In this document: in pieces, positions 1 through 8,665 of the stretch | Position numbering within the stretch: the stretch's first letter is position 1 | Layout of the letters: every line of letters begins with the position of its first letter | Assembly: GCF_029892515.1 (NCBI RefSeq) | Contig: NZ_JARXVF010000002.1 | Coordinates: 734,335-798,334, forward strand | Length of the DNA: 64,000 bases | Origin: Pseudaminobacter soli (ex Li et al. 2025) | GTDB taxonomy: Bacteria > Pseudomonadota > Alphaproteobacteria > Rhizobiales > Rhizobiaceae | Direction of reading: 5' to 3' | Notes under the pieces: model-generated | What the model was told of the DNA's origin: nothing | The model's input: only the letters and a program-made list of their open reading frames with translations | Databases searched by the model: none | Translations under genes and position numbers: made by a program

Positions 1-27
1 GACACCACACATCATGGCGCCATAAAT

Positions 28-1119
28 ATGCGCAAGCCGGACAAGGACCAGCGCAAAATGCTTGAGGACGCGCTCGGCAGTGTTTTGGTGCCGGACGCCA
101 GATCCCTCGCGGATACATGTCGAGAATTCACTCTGACGGATCAGGCGCGGTTCCTGTTGCTGGCGAAAGCCGCTGGCGACAGTCATGACGATCTCAGAAA
201 AATCGCCGTCGCTCGCAACCATATGGCCGATACCCTGTCGGCTACGCCTGACGGCATGGTCTCCGACGTCGTTTTCGTGATCCATGGCATCCGCGACAAG
301 GGATTTTGGACCCACAAGATCGCGCGCGCCATCAAACTGCAAGCCGAGCGCGAGCAGCGTGTGTTTCGCTCCTTCACGGGTACCTATGGCTATTTCGCGA
401 TATTTCCTTTCGTGGCGCCGTGGATCCGCCATTGGAAGACAGGTTGGCTCATGGATCGTTACGTGTTGATGCGCGCCCTTTATCCCGAAGCAAAGTTCTC
501 TTATGTCGGACATTCGAACGGCACATATCTCCTGGGGCACGCCCTGCTGCACTATCCGGCGGCGAAATTCCATCATGTCGTTTTTGCGGGCAGCGTCGTG
601 CGTTGCGACTTTCCTTGGAGCGCACTCTTGCCCGACAAATCAGCAAGTATGCCCGGGCAGGTCGACAAGGTTCTCAATTATGTCGCCACCAAGGATTGGG
701 TCGTCGCCATTTTTGCGAAGGCGTTTCAGACCTTCCCGGCAATGTTCGACCTCGGAAGCGCCGGATACGACGGTTTCAACGAATATCGGGGAGAGACGCG
801 CCACCCAGACCTGCACGAAGCCAAATTCATAGTTGGCACACATGAAGCCGGCATTCGAGAGGCCCATTGGGACGATATTGCGCGATTTATTGTGAAGGGC
901 GAACCGCCGACCAGCGATGCACCCCGCGAGGCGCCGCCCGAATGGAAATCCGTTCAGCCCAGGCTGTTGCGTTTTGCGAGTTCTGGGGCGCCGGCGCTTT
1001 TAGTCGTTTGGGCGTTGCTGGGCGCTCTTTTCATATGGTCGCTCGCCACGATCGCATGGGAGGCCTGGCTTCCAGTGCTTTATTGCGCGGCCGTTTATCT
1101 CTTCGTCACGCGATTCTGA
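28..1119 (+). CDS. alpha/beta-hydrolase-like protein with C-terminal membrane anchor
   Basis: A 363-residue protein of unknown substrate. A hydrophobic strand ending in an HG pair (VVFVIHGIRD, about residues 80-90) resembles the oxyanion strand of alpha/beta hydrolases, and GHSNGTYLLG near residue 162 is the nucleophile elbow, so Ser is the probable nucleophile. Residues about 315-363 form two hydrophobic stretches that look like a C-terminal membrane anchor. No signal peptide is visible. The start ATG has no convincing ribosome binding site and lies close to the window edge, so the true start is uncertain. The hydrolase fold is well supported; lipase or esterase activity is inference. Confidence 0.75.
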   Translation: MRKPDKDQRKMLEDALGSVLVPDARSLADTCREFTLTDQARFLLLAKAAGDSHDDLRKIAVARNHMADTLSATPDGMVSDVVFVIHGIRDKGFWTHKIARAIKLQAEREQRVFRSFTGTYGYFAIFPFVAPWIRHWKTGWLMDRYVLMRALYPEAKFSYVGHSNGTYLLGHALLHYPAAKFHHVVFAGSVVRCDFPWSALLPDKSASMPGQVDKVLNYVATKDWVVAIFAKAFQTFPAMFDLGSAGYDGFNEYRGETRHPDLHEAKFIVGTHEAGIREAHWDDIARFIVKGEPPTSDAPREAPPEWKSVQPRLLRFASSGAPALLVVWALLGALFIWSLATIAWEAWLPVLYCAAVYLFVTRF

Positions 1120-1401
1120 AGAGCTGAATGCAAACCAGGCGCGCCAAAAACGCGCGGGACGTTCGGCACGCGCTTCCTATCTGGCAAAGCGCAACGGGCG
1201 CCATTTCATACAAGTCCATTTCGCCGTCCAACGTGCGCAGCTTGTCGGCAACCGCCCTATCGCGCCTCGCTCGACACTATTGACTTCCGCCTAGTCCGCT
1301 AAGGTTGGCAGAGTAGAGGATAAACAACAGCATCGATTAGGCGAGTGACGACACGTTTCCGTTCGGCACCACAAAGCGGCCGAGCCGCATGACCTGAAAG
1401 G
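1120..1401. other. intergenic stretch, nothing recognised
   Basis: Between the hydrolase-like gene and the terminator of the next, oppositely oriented gene. No coding pattern, repeat or RNA gene was recognised on either strand. Confidence 0.5.
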
Positions 1402-1435
1402 CAAAAAACCCACCGCCTCGAGAGAGACGGCGGGT
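1402..1435 (-). terminator. rho-independent terminator of the secreted Gly-rich gene
   Basis: Read on the minus strand, a GC-rich stem (CCCGCCG with GGCGGTGGG, loop of about 10 nt) is followed directly by six T. It lies about 60 nt past the stop of the minus-strand gene ending at 1495. Confidence 0.8.
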
Positions 1436-1494
1436 CAATGCTTGGCGGAAAGATGGCCTGAACCGCAAGGGGCGGCCGACCCTACCGGGCGCGC

Positions 1495-1983
1495 CTAATA
1501 CCCCGCATGATACCCAGGATACCAGGGGCCGTAGTAGGGATTGCGGTAGGGATACCGATATTGACCGAACCCAAAGGAGGTGTCGCCGCCACCGGAGTCA
1601 ACGCCTCGGTCGTGGGAGGCTGCGCCGCCGCTCCCCATACCGCCGCCGCCCATGCCGCCGCCGTGTCCGCCGCCACCGGCGCCGCCATGTCCGCCACCGC
1701 CGCGGACGAGTTGCACGCCGCCATGATCATCGTTTTGCGTGTGTAAGAGGACGCCTGTCTGCAGGCCGCTTTGGTCGCAGCGCATAGCGGTGCTGCAGCT
1801 CAGATTGTGTATGCCGCTGTCCGCCGGTTGCGTTGGAAGAGCGCGGAAAGCCTCGCCTACCGCGTTGACCGTCGGGATGATGTCAGGAATGGAGCTCGGA
1901 AGAGGCGCAGCAAACGCACCGCCGTAGAGCGCTCCAATGCCCAGCAAGCCCGAACATGCGAGTGTTGAAAGATAGCGTGTCAT
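1495..1983 (-). CDS. small secreted Gly/His-rich protein, hypothetical
   Basis: About 162 residues. The N-terminus (MTRYLSTLACSGLLGIGALY) is a clear Sec signal peptide, cleaved near AFA. The middle contains a low-complexity run of GG, GHGG and GGGMGG repeats around residues 95-130, and the C-terminus is rich in Tyr, Pro and Gly. The start is placed at the ATG at 1983 because GGAGA lies at the right distance upstream; an in-frame TTG at 1995 would put the Shine-Dalgarno inside the gene. No enzymatic motif is present; a surface or envelope role is possible. About 110 bp around its start is repeated in decayed form at 63098-63208. Confidence 0.75.
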   Translation of the reverse strand: MTRYLSTLACSGLLGIGALYGGAFAAPLPSSIPDIIPTVNAVGEAFRALPTQPADSGIHNLSCSTAMRCDQSGLQTGVLLHTQNDDHGGVQLVRGGGGHGGAGGGGHGGGMGGGGMGSGGAASHDRGVDSGGGDTSFGFGQYRYPYRNPYYGPWYPGYHAGY

Positions 1984-2700
1984 TGTCTTCTCCAAGGGTT
2001 AACTATCCGCGGAGCCCAATGCCTGCGATGATCGCAGGGGTTTGACCTTGATGCGATGATCGTTGGGGTTGAGCCTCTATCGGACCTGTAAAGTAGACTC
2101 TCCGCGGACAAAAAAATTCCCTTGGATAGCGCGTTTTTGAGGGAGCTCATGGAGGTGCTGTCCACGCCCCGAGTGGCGGACAGCCCTTTAGCGCGCGTAA
2201 CGACCGTCGTCTGACGGACAGTGCTTCCGTGCGAGCGACCCAGCGGCAAAACGGGGCGCTGCCAATCTGCGCCAGGCAGCGAACCGGGATCACAACTCTA
2301 CAGCCACCTGCCTGACCAATATGGCTACTTCAGCCTCCTACCCAGCAGTCCGACAGGAAGCGAAGCGTCTATGTTTTGGATGGCCTGCTTGGTCAGGACA
2401 CGATCCTCGATATTCAGGAGCACTTTACCGACACTGGCGGCGCGAGCGGTCATGTCCTTGGGCTGTTCGCTTTGGTCAACAAGCGCTTCGCGCTTCGGCT
2501 ATCCAATTGAGCAGCTTGACGCGTGGGACGAAGAAAATAGAGTGCACTGCCGGGCTTCAAGGCGACTCCATGCCCGTGTGGGATCCCAGGCGTTACGAGG
2601 CGACAAGTTGCGCACCCGCGCCATAGGCAAGCTCAAGCCGCAACCGGACGCGGAACATGGCGGTTGTTCACCTCTATCCAGGAAGGAGTTCGCAGACATC
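1984..2700. other. long non-coding or decayed stretch
   Basis: About 700 bp without a convincing gene. The first part (to about 2040) is the leader of the secreted-protein gene and is the part repeated at 63098-63208. From 2221 the frame of the isochorismatase-like gene is open, but its translation there has no family resemblance and looks like chance open frame. Confidence 0.45.
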
Positions 2701-3240
2701 ATAGGAACAGCACTCATAGTCGGTGACATCCAGCGCGGTATCACGGACGCTTATCCGTTCGCACGGCAGGTCGTGCCTGCGCTGACGGACCTTCTCCCTC
2801 GCGCGCGAGCCGCTGGCATCCTCATCGTGTTCGTGCGCATCGCGTTCCGAGCGAACCGTGCGGATCTGCCACCGGGCAACCTCTTCTCCGCCTTCTTCGA
2901 CGCCGGGGACAGCTTTCACGAGGGGGCGGCTGGTACCATGATTGATCTACCGGTGAAGCATGAGGACGTCGTTGTGCTGAAGCGCCGGGCAAGCGCCTTC
3001 GCCGGTACAGACCTTGACCTCGTGCTGCGTGCCCATGCCGTTGACGCAATCACCATCGCTGGAGTGGCAACCAGCGCGATGGTCGCCGCGACCTTTTACG
3101 ACGCTGCTGATCGCGGCTACCGGACAACAGTGCTTCGTGATGGATGCGCGGATAGCGATCCCACCGTCCACGACTTCTTCATGGACAAAATCTTTCCAAG
3201 CCGGGGAGCCGAGGTCGTGTCGTGCGCCGAGTGGCTGTGA
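2701..3240 (+). CDS. isochorismatase-family hydrolase, start codon uncertain
   Basis: The region encodes about 180 residues of a cysteine-hydrolase (isochorismatase) fold: an N-terminal ALIVGDIQRG strand carrying the Asp, VVVLKRRASAF with the Lys, and GVATSAMVAAT where classic members have Cys. The conserved tail RDGCADSDPTVHDFF follows. The nucleophilic Cys is replaced, as in the GVATSGVV-type subgroup, so catalysis is doubtful. Homology begins exactly at an ATA codon (2701) preceded by a good AAGGAG at 2683-2688; no ATG is in frame, and the upstream candidates are GTG 2578 and TTG 2608. Either an upstream rare start is used or the start has mutated and the gene is dying. Confidence 0.6.
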   Translation: MGTALIVGDIQRGITDAYPFARQVVPALTDLLPRARAAGILIVFVRIAFRANRADLPPGNLFSAFFDAGDSFHEGAAGTMIDLPVKHEDVVVLKRRASAFAGTDLDLVLRAHAVDAITIAGVATSAMVAATFYDAADRGYRTTVLRDGCADSDPTVHDFFMDKIFPSRGAEVVSCAEWL

Positions 3241-3641
3241 CCCTTACCGACCCGCTACAAAGCCTGCGTGCTTCAAAGCGCGTAATCGAGCGTCCAAATG
3301 AGCGGGCGTGATAGTCAAGACCGTGCACGATGGACAGCAACGGCGCGTGCGCGGGTGTTGTCTTGCGGGCTGAGGGTCAATCTTCGGTACTAAATTACAA
3401 GAGATGTGACCATAAAGGGGTTTTGGCTCATTTTATCGACCTTGGTCTAGCAAATGACAACCGGCGTGAAATCCGGAATGTCGCCCAGGCGGCAGGCGTC
3501 GAATGCCGCAGGGCAACGGGGATTGACGGCGCAGCCAGGTGGCGGCCGCAGCGTCTCCACCGGCGCGATTGGGGGAGCGAGGCTATGGCGCCTGCGGGTA
3601 CGGGTGGGCCGTCGCCGCAACTGACCTTGCCTTTCCCAATC
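3241..3641. other. intergenic stretch with a dispersed 31-bp repeat
   Basis: No gene supported; a plus-strand open frame from 3330 has no recognisable family. Positions 3322-3352 are repeated with two mismatches at 59397-59427 in the same orientation. Confidence 0.4.
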
Positions 3642-3993
3642 TCACAGAAGTTCGGCTATCGATGATAGCAGCCTGTCGATCTGCTGCGGTCTATGCTGTG
3701 AAAACGCGGCAAACGTCAGGCGCATTCGAGTAGCCAGACGCGGGCGTGACCTTCACCACGATGTCGCGTTTGGTGAGTTCTGCATGAATTCGTTCAAGAT
3801 CCAGGTCTCCACGCACCGAGACGATAGGAACCGGGGTATCCTCGATCTCGAAACCCTGGCTGCGGAAGCCGCCGCGCATATGCTTCACATTGCGTTCGAG
3901 GTTTGTGCGCATCTGTGGTGTCGTTTTCAGCAACTGCATAGCAGTGATCGCGGCCGCTCCTGGTGAAGGCAGTGATGCACTTCTTAGAATCAT
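3642..3993 (-). pseudogene. C-terminal remnant of a KBL/AONS-type PLP transferase
   Basis: The minus strand encodes LPSPGAAAITAMQLL, then LERNVKHMRGGFRSQGFEI and TPVPIVSV. This is the C-terminal pattern of 2-amino-3-ketobutyrate CoA ligase / 8-amino-7-oxononanoate synthase enzymes. After SGYSNAP the frame breaks near 3725; in the next frame the expected ending (LTFAAFSQHRPQQIDRLLSS) continues to a TGA at 3642-3644. Only about 115 of some 400 residues remain and the PLP-lysine half is missing, so this is a frameshifted, 5'-truncated fragment. Confidence 0.75.
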
Positions 3994-4189
3994 GGCGTTG
4001 CATTTGATCCTGTCGGCAAGCTCGCGATTCCCTGATGATCGTCGCGCGGGCTTCCGGCTCGCGCGAGCGCCTCTATGGGGAGAAGTAACACTCGCCCGAA
4101 GCCGGCAAGGCCCTAATCTGTGGCTGCCGGCTGCATCCTATGTCCCGATATATGACTTGGTGCAGGCGGACTGCGCCCGTGGATCTTCG

Positions 4190-4702
4190 TCAGGCCGCGT
4201 CGGAAAAGCAGAGATGCGTGGAAGGCTTCGCCAGCTCCAGGAAGGCCAGGAGATCCTCCCTCGAAAGCGCGGCGCACCCCTCCGTCGGCGAGTAGGTCGG
4301 CCGAGCGATGTGAAGAAAGATCGCGCTGCCCGCTCCGGCAATCGGAGGGTCGTCATTGTGCCCCAGCACGACGATGCAGTCATAGAGATCGTCATCGCGC
4401 CAGAGCTCCTCATGGCTGGCCGCAAAGGGCAGCTTAACCTGAAGATTGTAGTTGGGGTGCGAAGGGTCATCGCACCAGCCATCCAACTTGTCGATTTCAT
4501 GGCAGGGGAAGTGCGTCGCTGGCATGGCCATTCGATCGGCTCGGTAGAAAACCTGGCGGATCGGCCATCGGCCGATGGGGCTCGCGCCGTCCCCCTCGAC
4601 TTTTTCTACGCGCAAGCCGCCACGGCCGACGGCGCAACGCCATTGCTTATCTCCGTATTCGGCCTTCCAGCCCTCGCCGTCCCGCGACACGATCAGATCC
4701 AA
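4190..4702 (-). CDS. YkuD-family L,D-transpeptidase-like protein
   Basis: 170 residues of the COG3786-type YkuD family. The conserved region GSAIFLHIARPTYSPTEGCA holds the His and the catalytic Cys of L,D-transpeptidases, which form or cleave 3-3 links on meso-diaminopimelate in peptidoglycan. No signal peptide is visible, so export is not evident. The start is TTG at 4702, supported by AAGGAG six bases upstream. It is the last gene of the operon that begins with diaminopimelate decarboxylase and a peptide importer, 34 bp after the ATPase gene. That context suggests work on DAP-containing peptides; this is inference. Confidence 0.8.
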   Translation of the reverse strand: MDLIVSRDGEGWKAEYGDKQWRCAVGRGGLRVEKVEGDGASPIGRWPIRQVFYRADRMAMPATHFPCHEIDKLDGWCDDPSHPNYNLQVKLPFAASHEELWRDDDLYDCIVVLGHNDDPPIAGAGSAIFLHIARPTYSPTEGCAALSREDLLAFLELAKPSTHLCFSDAA

Positions 4703-4736
4703 GCTCAGCTCCTTCTTTGCACTGAAAACGCCCCGG

Positions 4737-5711
4737 TCATAGGTCCAGGGGGAAATGACATGCGACCGACCGGCCGCCCTGATCGGTCAGGGCTGGCTCC
4801 TGTGTCCGGCAGGTCGCCTGCGCGTAGGGACAGCGCGCCTGGAAGCGACATCCCGACGGCAAGTTCATTGGGCTCGGAATGTCGCCGACCAGCATCGGCC
4901 TGTCGCGGTTTCTCTGATGGGGATCGGCGCGCGGAACCGCCGAGATAAGGAACATCGTGTAGGGATGACGCGGATTCGAGAAGATTTCCTCCGTCGTTCC
5001 GACCTCCACCATCCGCCCGAGGAACATCACTCCGACGCGGTCGGCGAACTGGCGAACCACGCTTAAATCGTGAGTGATGAACAGATAGGTCAGCTTCAGC
5101 TGTTCTTGAAGGTCACGGAGCAGGTTGAGCACCTGCGCCTGGATCGACACGTCGAGTGCGGACACCGCCTCGTCGCAAACGACGAATTCCGGACTGTTGG
5201 CGAGCGCGCGGGCGATGCCGATGCGCTGCCGCTGCCCCCCACTGAACTGGTGAGGATAACGATGCAACAGATGCCTGCGCAACCCCACCATGTCGAGCAG
5301 TTCCTTGCAGCGGGCCTCGATTTGTTCCTCCGTTCCGAAGCCATGGGCGCGTAGCGGCTCCGCTAGGATTTCCTTGACGCGCATCCGGGGATTGAGCGAT
5401 GCGAACGGGTCCTGAAAGACGATTTGAAGCTTCTTGCGCATCGCCCGCATTGCCGTTTCGTTGAGAGCGTTCAGATCCTGCCCGCGATACCGCACAGTGC
5501 CGGCCGTCCGCTCGAGAAGCCGCAGCATTACGCGGCCCAGCGTGGTCTTGCCGCAGCCCGACTCGCCTACTAGCGCGAAAGTCTCCCTCTCGTAGATATC
5601 AAGACTTATGCCGTCCACGGCGCGGATCGCCCGATCCTGTCGGCCAAAGAAGCTCGTTCCGATAGGGTAGTGCTTGCTAAGCCCGTCGATTGAAATGAGG
5701 ACCTCGCTCAC
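4737..5711 (-). CDS. peptide ABC transporter ATP-binding protein (DppF/OppF type)
   Basis: 324 residues. Walker A GESGCGKTT, Q-loop FQDPFASLNPR, signature FSGGQRQR, Walker B VCDEAVSALD and H-loop THD are all present. The C-terminal Cys-rich oligopeptide-transporter tail (CRFQARCPYAQATC) follows. The start is GTG at 5711, whose GTGA overlaps the stop of the preceding ATPase gene; longer in-frame versions would overlap that gene deeply. It forms the second ATPase of the importer encoded by 4737-10252. Confidence 0.93.
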   Translation of the reverse strand: MSEVLISIDGLSKHYPIGTSFFGRQDRAIRAVDGISLDIYERETFALVGESGCGKTTLGRVMLRLLERTAGTVRYRGQDLNALNETAMRAMRKKLQIVFQDPFASLNPRMRVKEILAEPLRAHGFGTEEQIEARCKELLDMVGLRRHLLHRYPHQFSGGQRQRIGIARALANSPEFVVCDEAVSALDVSIQAQVLNLLRDLQEQLKLTYLFITHDLSVVRQFADRVGVMFLGRMVEVGTTEEIFSNPRHPYTMFLISAVPRADPHQRNRDRPMLVGDIPSPMNLPSGCRFQARCPYAQATCRTQEPALTDQGGRSVACHFPLDL

Positions 5712-6706
5712 AGCTTTCCTCCCTGTTTGTTGTGGAGCCAACAGCGGGCTTTGTGGCCATTGCCGAGATCCGTCAGTTCGGGTTGTTGTACCTGACATAC
5801 GGGCATCGCGTCGCCGCATCTGGGATGGAAACGACAGCCTTGGGGAAGTTTCGCAAGGTTGGGCACAACGCCCGGAATGCTGTTCAGGCGTTCCGTCGTG
5901 CGCTTCTCTGTGGCCTTCGGGATAGAAGCGAGAAGTCCCCTTGTATAAGGATGCGATGGTCGGTCGAAGAGGTCGAAGACGCTGGCCTGTTCCACGATCT
6001 GGCCCGCATACATCACGTTCACCTCGTCGCACATCTCCGCGATGATGCCGAGATCGTGTGTGATCATGATGATTGCCGTGCCTACCCTGTCGCGCAGCGC
6101 CATCATTAGTCGCAGGATCTGCGCCTGTGTCGTTACATCCAGCGCCGTCGTCGGCTCGTCCGCAATCAGCAGCTTCGGCTCACAAATCAAGCCCATGGCG
6201 ATCATCGCCCGTTGCCGGAGACCGCCTGAGAGTTGATGCGGATATACATCGAGGCGCGCCGCCGGCTCCGGTATGCCGACGGTTTCGAACATGCGCAGAA
6301 CATTTTCGCGGATGGCACGTCGGCCCATATCAGTGTGAATCGCGAGCGGTTCACCAACCTGCTGTACCATGGTCTTTACAGGGTTCAGCGACGTCATGGG
6401 CTCCTGAAAGACCATCGAGACTTCACGGCCGCGCTTGCGTCGCATCTCGTCGGGATGCAACTGCGTCAAATTCGTTCCATCGAGGAAGACGCCGTCGGCG
6501 CTCACCTTGCCGGGAGGCGACGACACTAGTCCCATCAGTGAGAGCGCCGTCATGCTTTTGCCAGAGCCGGATTCACCCACCAGGCCCACGATCTTGCCGC
6601 GGCCCACGTCAAACGACACGCCGTCGACAACCTTGACCGGGCCATTCTGGGTCTGGAATTCCGTGCGCAGATTACGCACGCTTAGCAATGTGCTTTGATC
6701 TTTCAT
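5708..6706 (-). CDS. peptide ABC transporter ATP-binding protein (DppD/OppD type)
   Basis: 332 residues. Walker A GESGSGKS, Q-loop FQEPMTSLNP, signature LSGGLRQR, Walker B LIADEPTTALD and switch His THD are intact, followed by the Cys-containing C-terminal tail (CRFHPRCGDAMPVC). It pairs with the DppF-type subunit downstream to energise peptide import. It lies 11 bp after the DppC-type permease gene and overlaps the next gene by four bases, so translation is probably coupled. Confidence 0.94.
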   Translation of the reverse strand: MKDQSTLLSVRNLRTEFQTQNGPVKVVDGVSFDVGRGKIVGLVGESGSGKSMTALSLMGLVSSPPGKVSADGVFLDGTNLTQLHPDEMRRKRGREVSMVFQEPMTSLNPVKTMVQQVGEPLAIHTDMGRRAIRENVLRMFETVGIPEPAARLDVYPHQLSGGLRQRAMIAMGLICEPKLLIADEPTTALDVTTQAQILRLMMALRDRVGTAIIMITHDLGIIAEMCDEVNVMYAGQIVEQASVFDLFDRPSHPYTRGLLASIPKATEKRTTERLNSIPGVVPNLAKLPQGCRFHPRCGDAMPVCQVQQPELTDLGNGHKARCWLHNKQGGKL

Positions 6707-6717
6707 CGCCTCGCCCG

Positions 6718-7608
6718 TCAGTCTTTCATGTAGGGATCGAGCGCGTCGCGCAGGCCGTCACCGACAAAATTGAACGCCAGCACCGTTATCAGGATGGCCA
6801 CCCCGGGTATGATTGCGACTAGCGGTGCCGAGAAGAGGTATTCCTTGCCCTTGGCCACCAGCAGTCCCCAACTCGCTTCGGGAGGCTGGACGCCCACGCC
6901 GAGGAAGCTGAGGCTCGATTCCCACATGATCGCGTCGGGAATGCTGAGCGAAAACAACACGATCAGTGTCGGGATGACATTGGGGAAGATATGACCGATC
7001 ATGATCGCCCGCTTCTTCGTCCCGTTCGCTCGGGCTGCTTCGATGAATTCCCTCTCCTTGACGGCGAGCGCTTGGGCGCGCACCACACGCGCCACACCGG
7101 CCCAGCCGACCAGGCTCAGCGCGATGAATATGTTGAAGAGGTTCGCACCCAGCGTGTACATCACCACCATCGCCAACAGCAGCGACGGGAAGGCAATCAT
7201 TGTGTCGGCCAGGCGCATGATGATGAAATCGATCCTGCCCCCGTAGTAGCCACTGATGATGCCCATGACGGCGCCGATCATTAGCGAGATGAAACTCGGT
7301 ACGATTCCGACAACCAGCGAAATCCGGGCGCCATAGAGAATCCTGGTCAGCAGGTCCCGGCCGAAATTGTCCGTTCCGAGCCAGTAGGTGGCGGACGGCG
7401 GCAGAAACTGCTCGTCCAGGGCGACGCGATAGGGGTCGTGAGGACTGATAAAGGGAATGAAAAGCGCGACGAAGATCAGCGCGCCAACGAGGATCAACCC
7501 GACCATCGCCATGCGGTTGCTGGCGAAGATCCTCAACGCGTCGCGGAAGTAGCTGTCGTCTCCGGTATCGTCGGTGAAGTCTTCGGTCGTTTCGGCGAAC
7601 TGCGTCAT
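6718..7608 (-). CDS. peptide ABC transporter permease (DppC type)
   Basis: 296 residues, inner-membrane permease with an N-terminal OppC-type segment (a transmembrane helix near residues 32-54) and five further hydrophobic helices. The ATPase-coupling EAA-like loop EAARANGTKKRAIMIGHIFPN is present near residue 190. It begins with ATG overlapping the stop of the DppB-type gene (TCAT at 7605-7608). Confidence 0.93.
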   Translation of the reverse strand: MTQFAETTEDFTDDTGDDSYFRDALRIFASNRMAMVGLILVGALIFVALFIPFISPHDPYRVALDEQFLPPSATYWLGTDNFGRDLLTRILYGARISLVVGIVPSFISLMIGAVMGIISGYYGGRIDFIIMRLADTMIAFPSLLLAMVVMYTLGANLFNIFIALSLVGWAGVARVVRAQALAVKEREFIEAARANGTKKRAIMIGHIFPNVIPTLIVLFSLSIPDAIMWESSLSFLGVGVQPPEASWGLLVAKGKEYLFSAPLVAIIPGVAILITVLAFNFVGDGLRDALDPYMKD

Positions 7609-8543
7609 TTCGATCCTCCCTTCATCTCGTGCCGAATGCGGGGGTCGAGAACGGAGTAGAGGATGTCGGCAACTAGGTTCCCCAGGATGACGAGTACGGT
7701 GGCGAATAGAACGGATCCTTGCAGAAGCGGCATGTCGCGCGCCTGAATGGCGTTGACGGAGATACGGCCCACGCCGGGAATGCCGAAAATCGCTTCGGTG
7801 ATGACAGCGCCTGACAAAAGGCTCGCGACCTGGATCGCCATGATGGTCACGACGGGAATGAGCGCGTTCTTGAGCGCGTGCCGGCGGATCACAAGGAGCT
7901 CGCGAAGCCCCTTGGCCCGGGCTGTGCGGATGTAATCATGGCGCATCACTTCTAGCAGGCTGGAGCGGGTCAGGCGGGCAATCACGCCGGCGGAACTCCA
8001 TCCCAGAACGATGGCGGGCATGATCATGTATTGGAAGCCGTAGAACCCGGATACCGGCAGCCATTTCAGCTTCAGGGCAAAGATGTATTGCATGAGCAGA
8101 GCCGACCAGAAGATCGGCATCGACACGCCCAGAAGCGAGAAGCCCATGAAGAAGTGATCGAGCAGTGAGTCCCGCCGGATCGCCGACAGGACGCCAGCAG
8201 GGATACCGATCACCCAGGAAACGACCGCCGCGCAGAGGGCGAGATAAAGCGTGTTCGGAAAAGCGTTGAGGATGAGCGTCGTGACGCTTCGGTTGAGCTT
8301 GATCGACACGCCAAGATCCCCCTGGAGGGCGGCGAAAAGAAACCTGAAATACCGCGTGATGAGCGGATCATCGAGGTGCATCTGCGCGCGAACACGATCG
8401 ATAACATCGGCGCTCGCATGTTCCTTCATCATGAGCGCGATGGGATCGCCGGGAATCACATTGAGCATGATGAAAAGCAGCGCCGTGATGCCGATCAAAA
8501 CAGGGATCGACATCGCGATGCGCTTTGCCACGAAAGTTAGCAT
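7605..8543 (-). CDS. peptide ABC transporter permease (DppB type)
   Basis: 312 residues beginning MLTFVAKRIAMSIPVLIGIT, the typical first helix of DppB proteins. NVIPGDPIALM follows the helix, and the EAA-like loop RTARAKGLRELLVIRRHALKN is near residue 200. The start at 8543 gives the standard family N-terminus; longer in-frame versions add non-homologous sequence. It forms the channel with the DppC-type subunit. Confidence 0.92.
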   Translation of the reverse strand: MLTFVAKRIAMSIPVLIGITALLFIMLNVIPGDPIALMMKEHASADVIDRVRAQMHLDDPLITRYFRFLFAALQGDLGVSIKLNRSVTTLILNAFPNTLYLALCAAVVSWVIGIPAGVLSAIRRDSLLDHFFMGFSLLGVSMPIFWSALLMQYIFALKLKWLPVSGFYGFQYMIMPAIVLGWSSAGVIARLTRSSLLEVMRHDYIRTARAKGLRELLVIRRHALKNALIPVVTIMAIQVASLLSGAVITEAIFGIPGVGRISVNAIQARDMPLLQGSVLFATVLVILGNLVADILYSVLDPRIRHEMKGGSK

Positions 8544-8624
8544 CGAAAGAAGTCTTTCATTGCGCCTCGCCGAAGGGAGAGCTTCGAGGAGGTCAATTTT
8601 GAGAGAGAGGTCGGCAAGCGCGCT

Positions 8625-8653
8625 TGGCGGGCGCAGCAGAACAGCACCCGCCA
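8625..8653 (-). promoter_or_regulatory. intercistronic hairpin after the binding-protein gene
   Basis: A 7-bp perfect stem (TGGCGGG/CCCGCCA) with a 15-nt loop lies between the substrate-binding-protein gene and the DppB-type gene. There is no T-run, so it is more likely an mRNA-protecting hairpin that raises binding-protein dosage than a terminator. The role is inferred. Confidence 0.45.
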
Positions 8654-8665
8654 CGTCACAACGCC

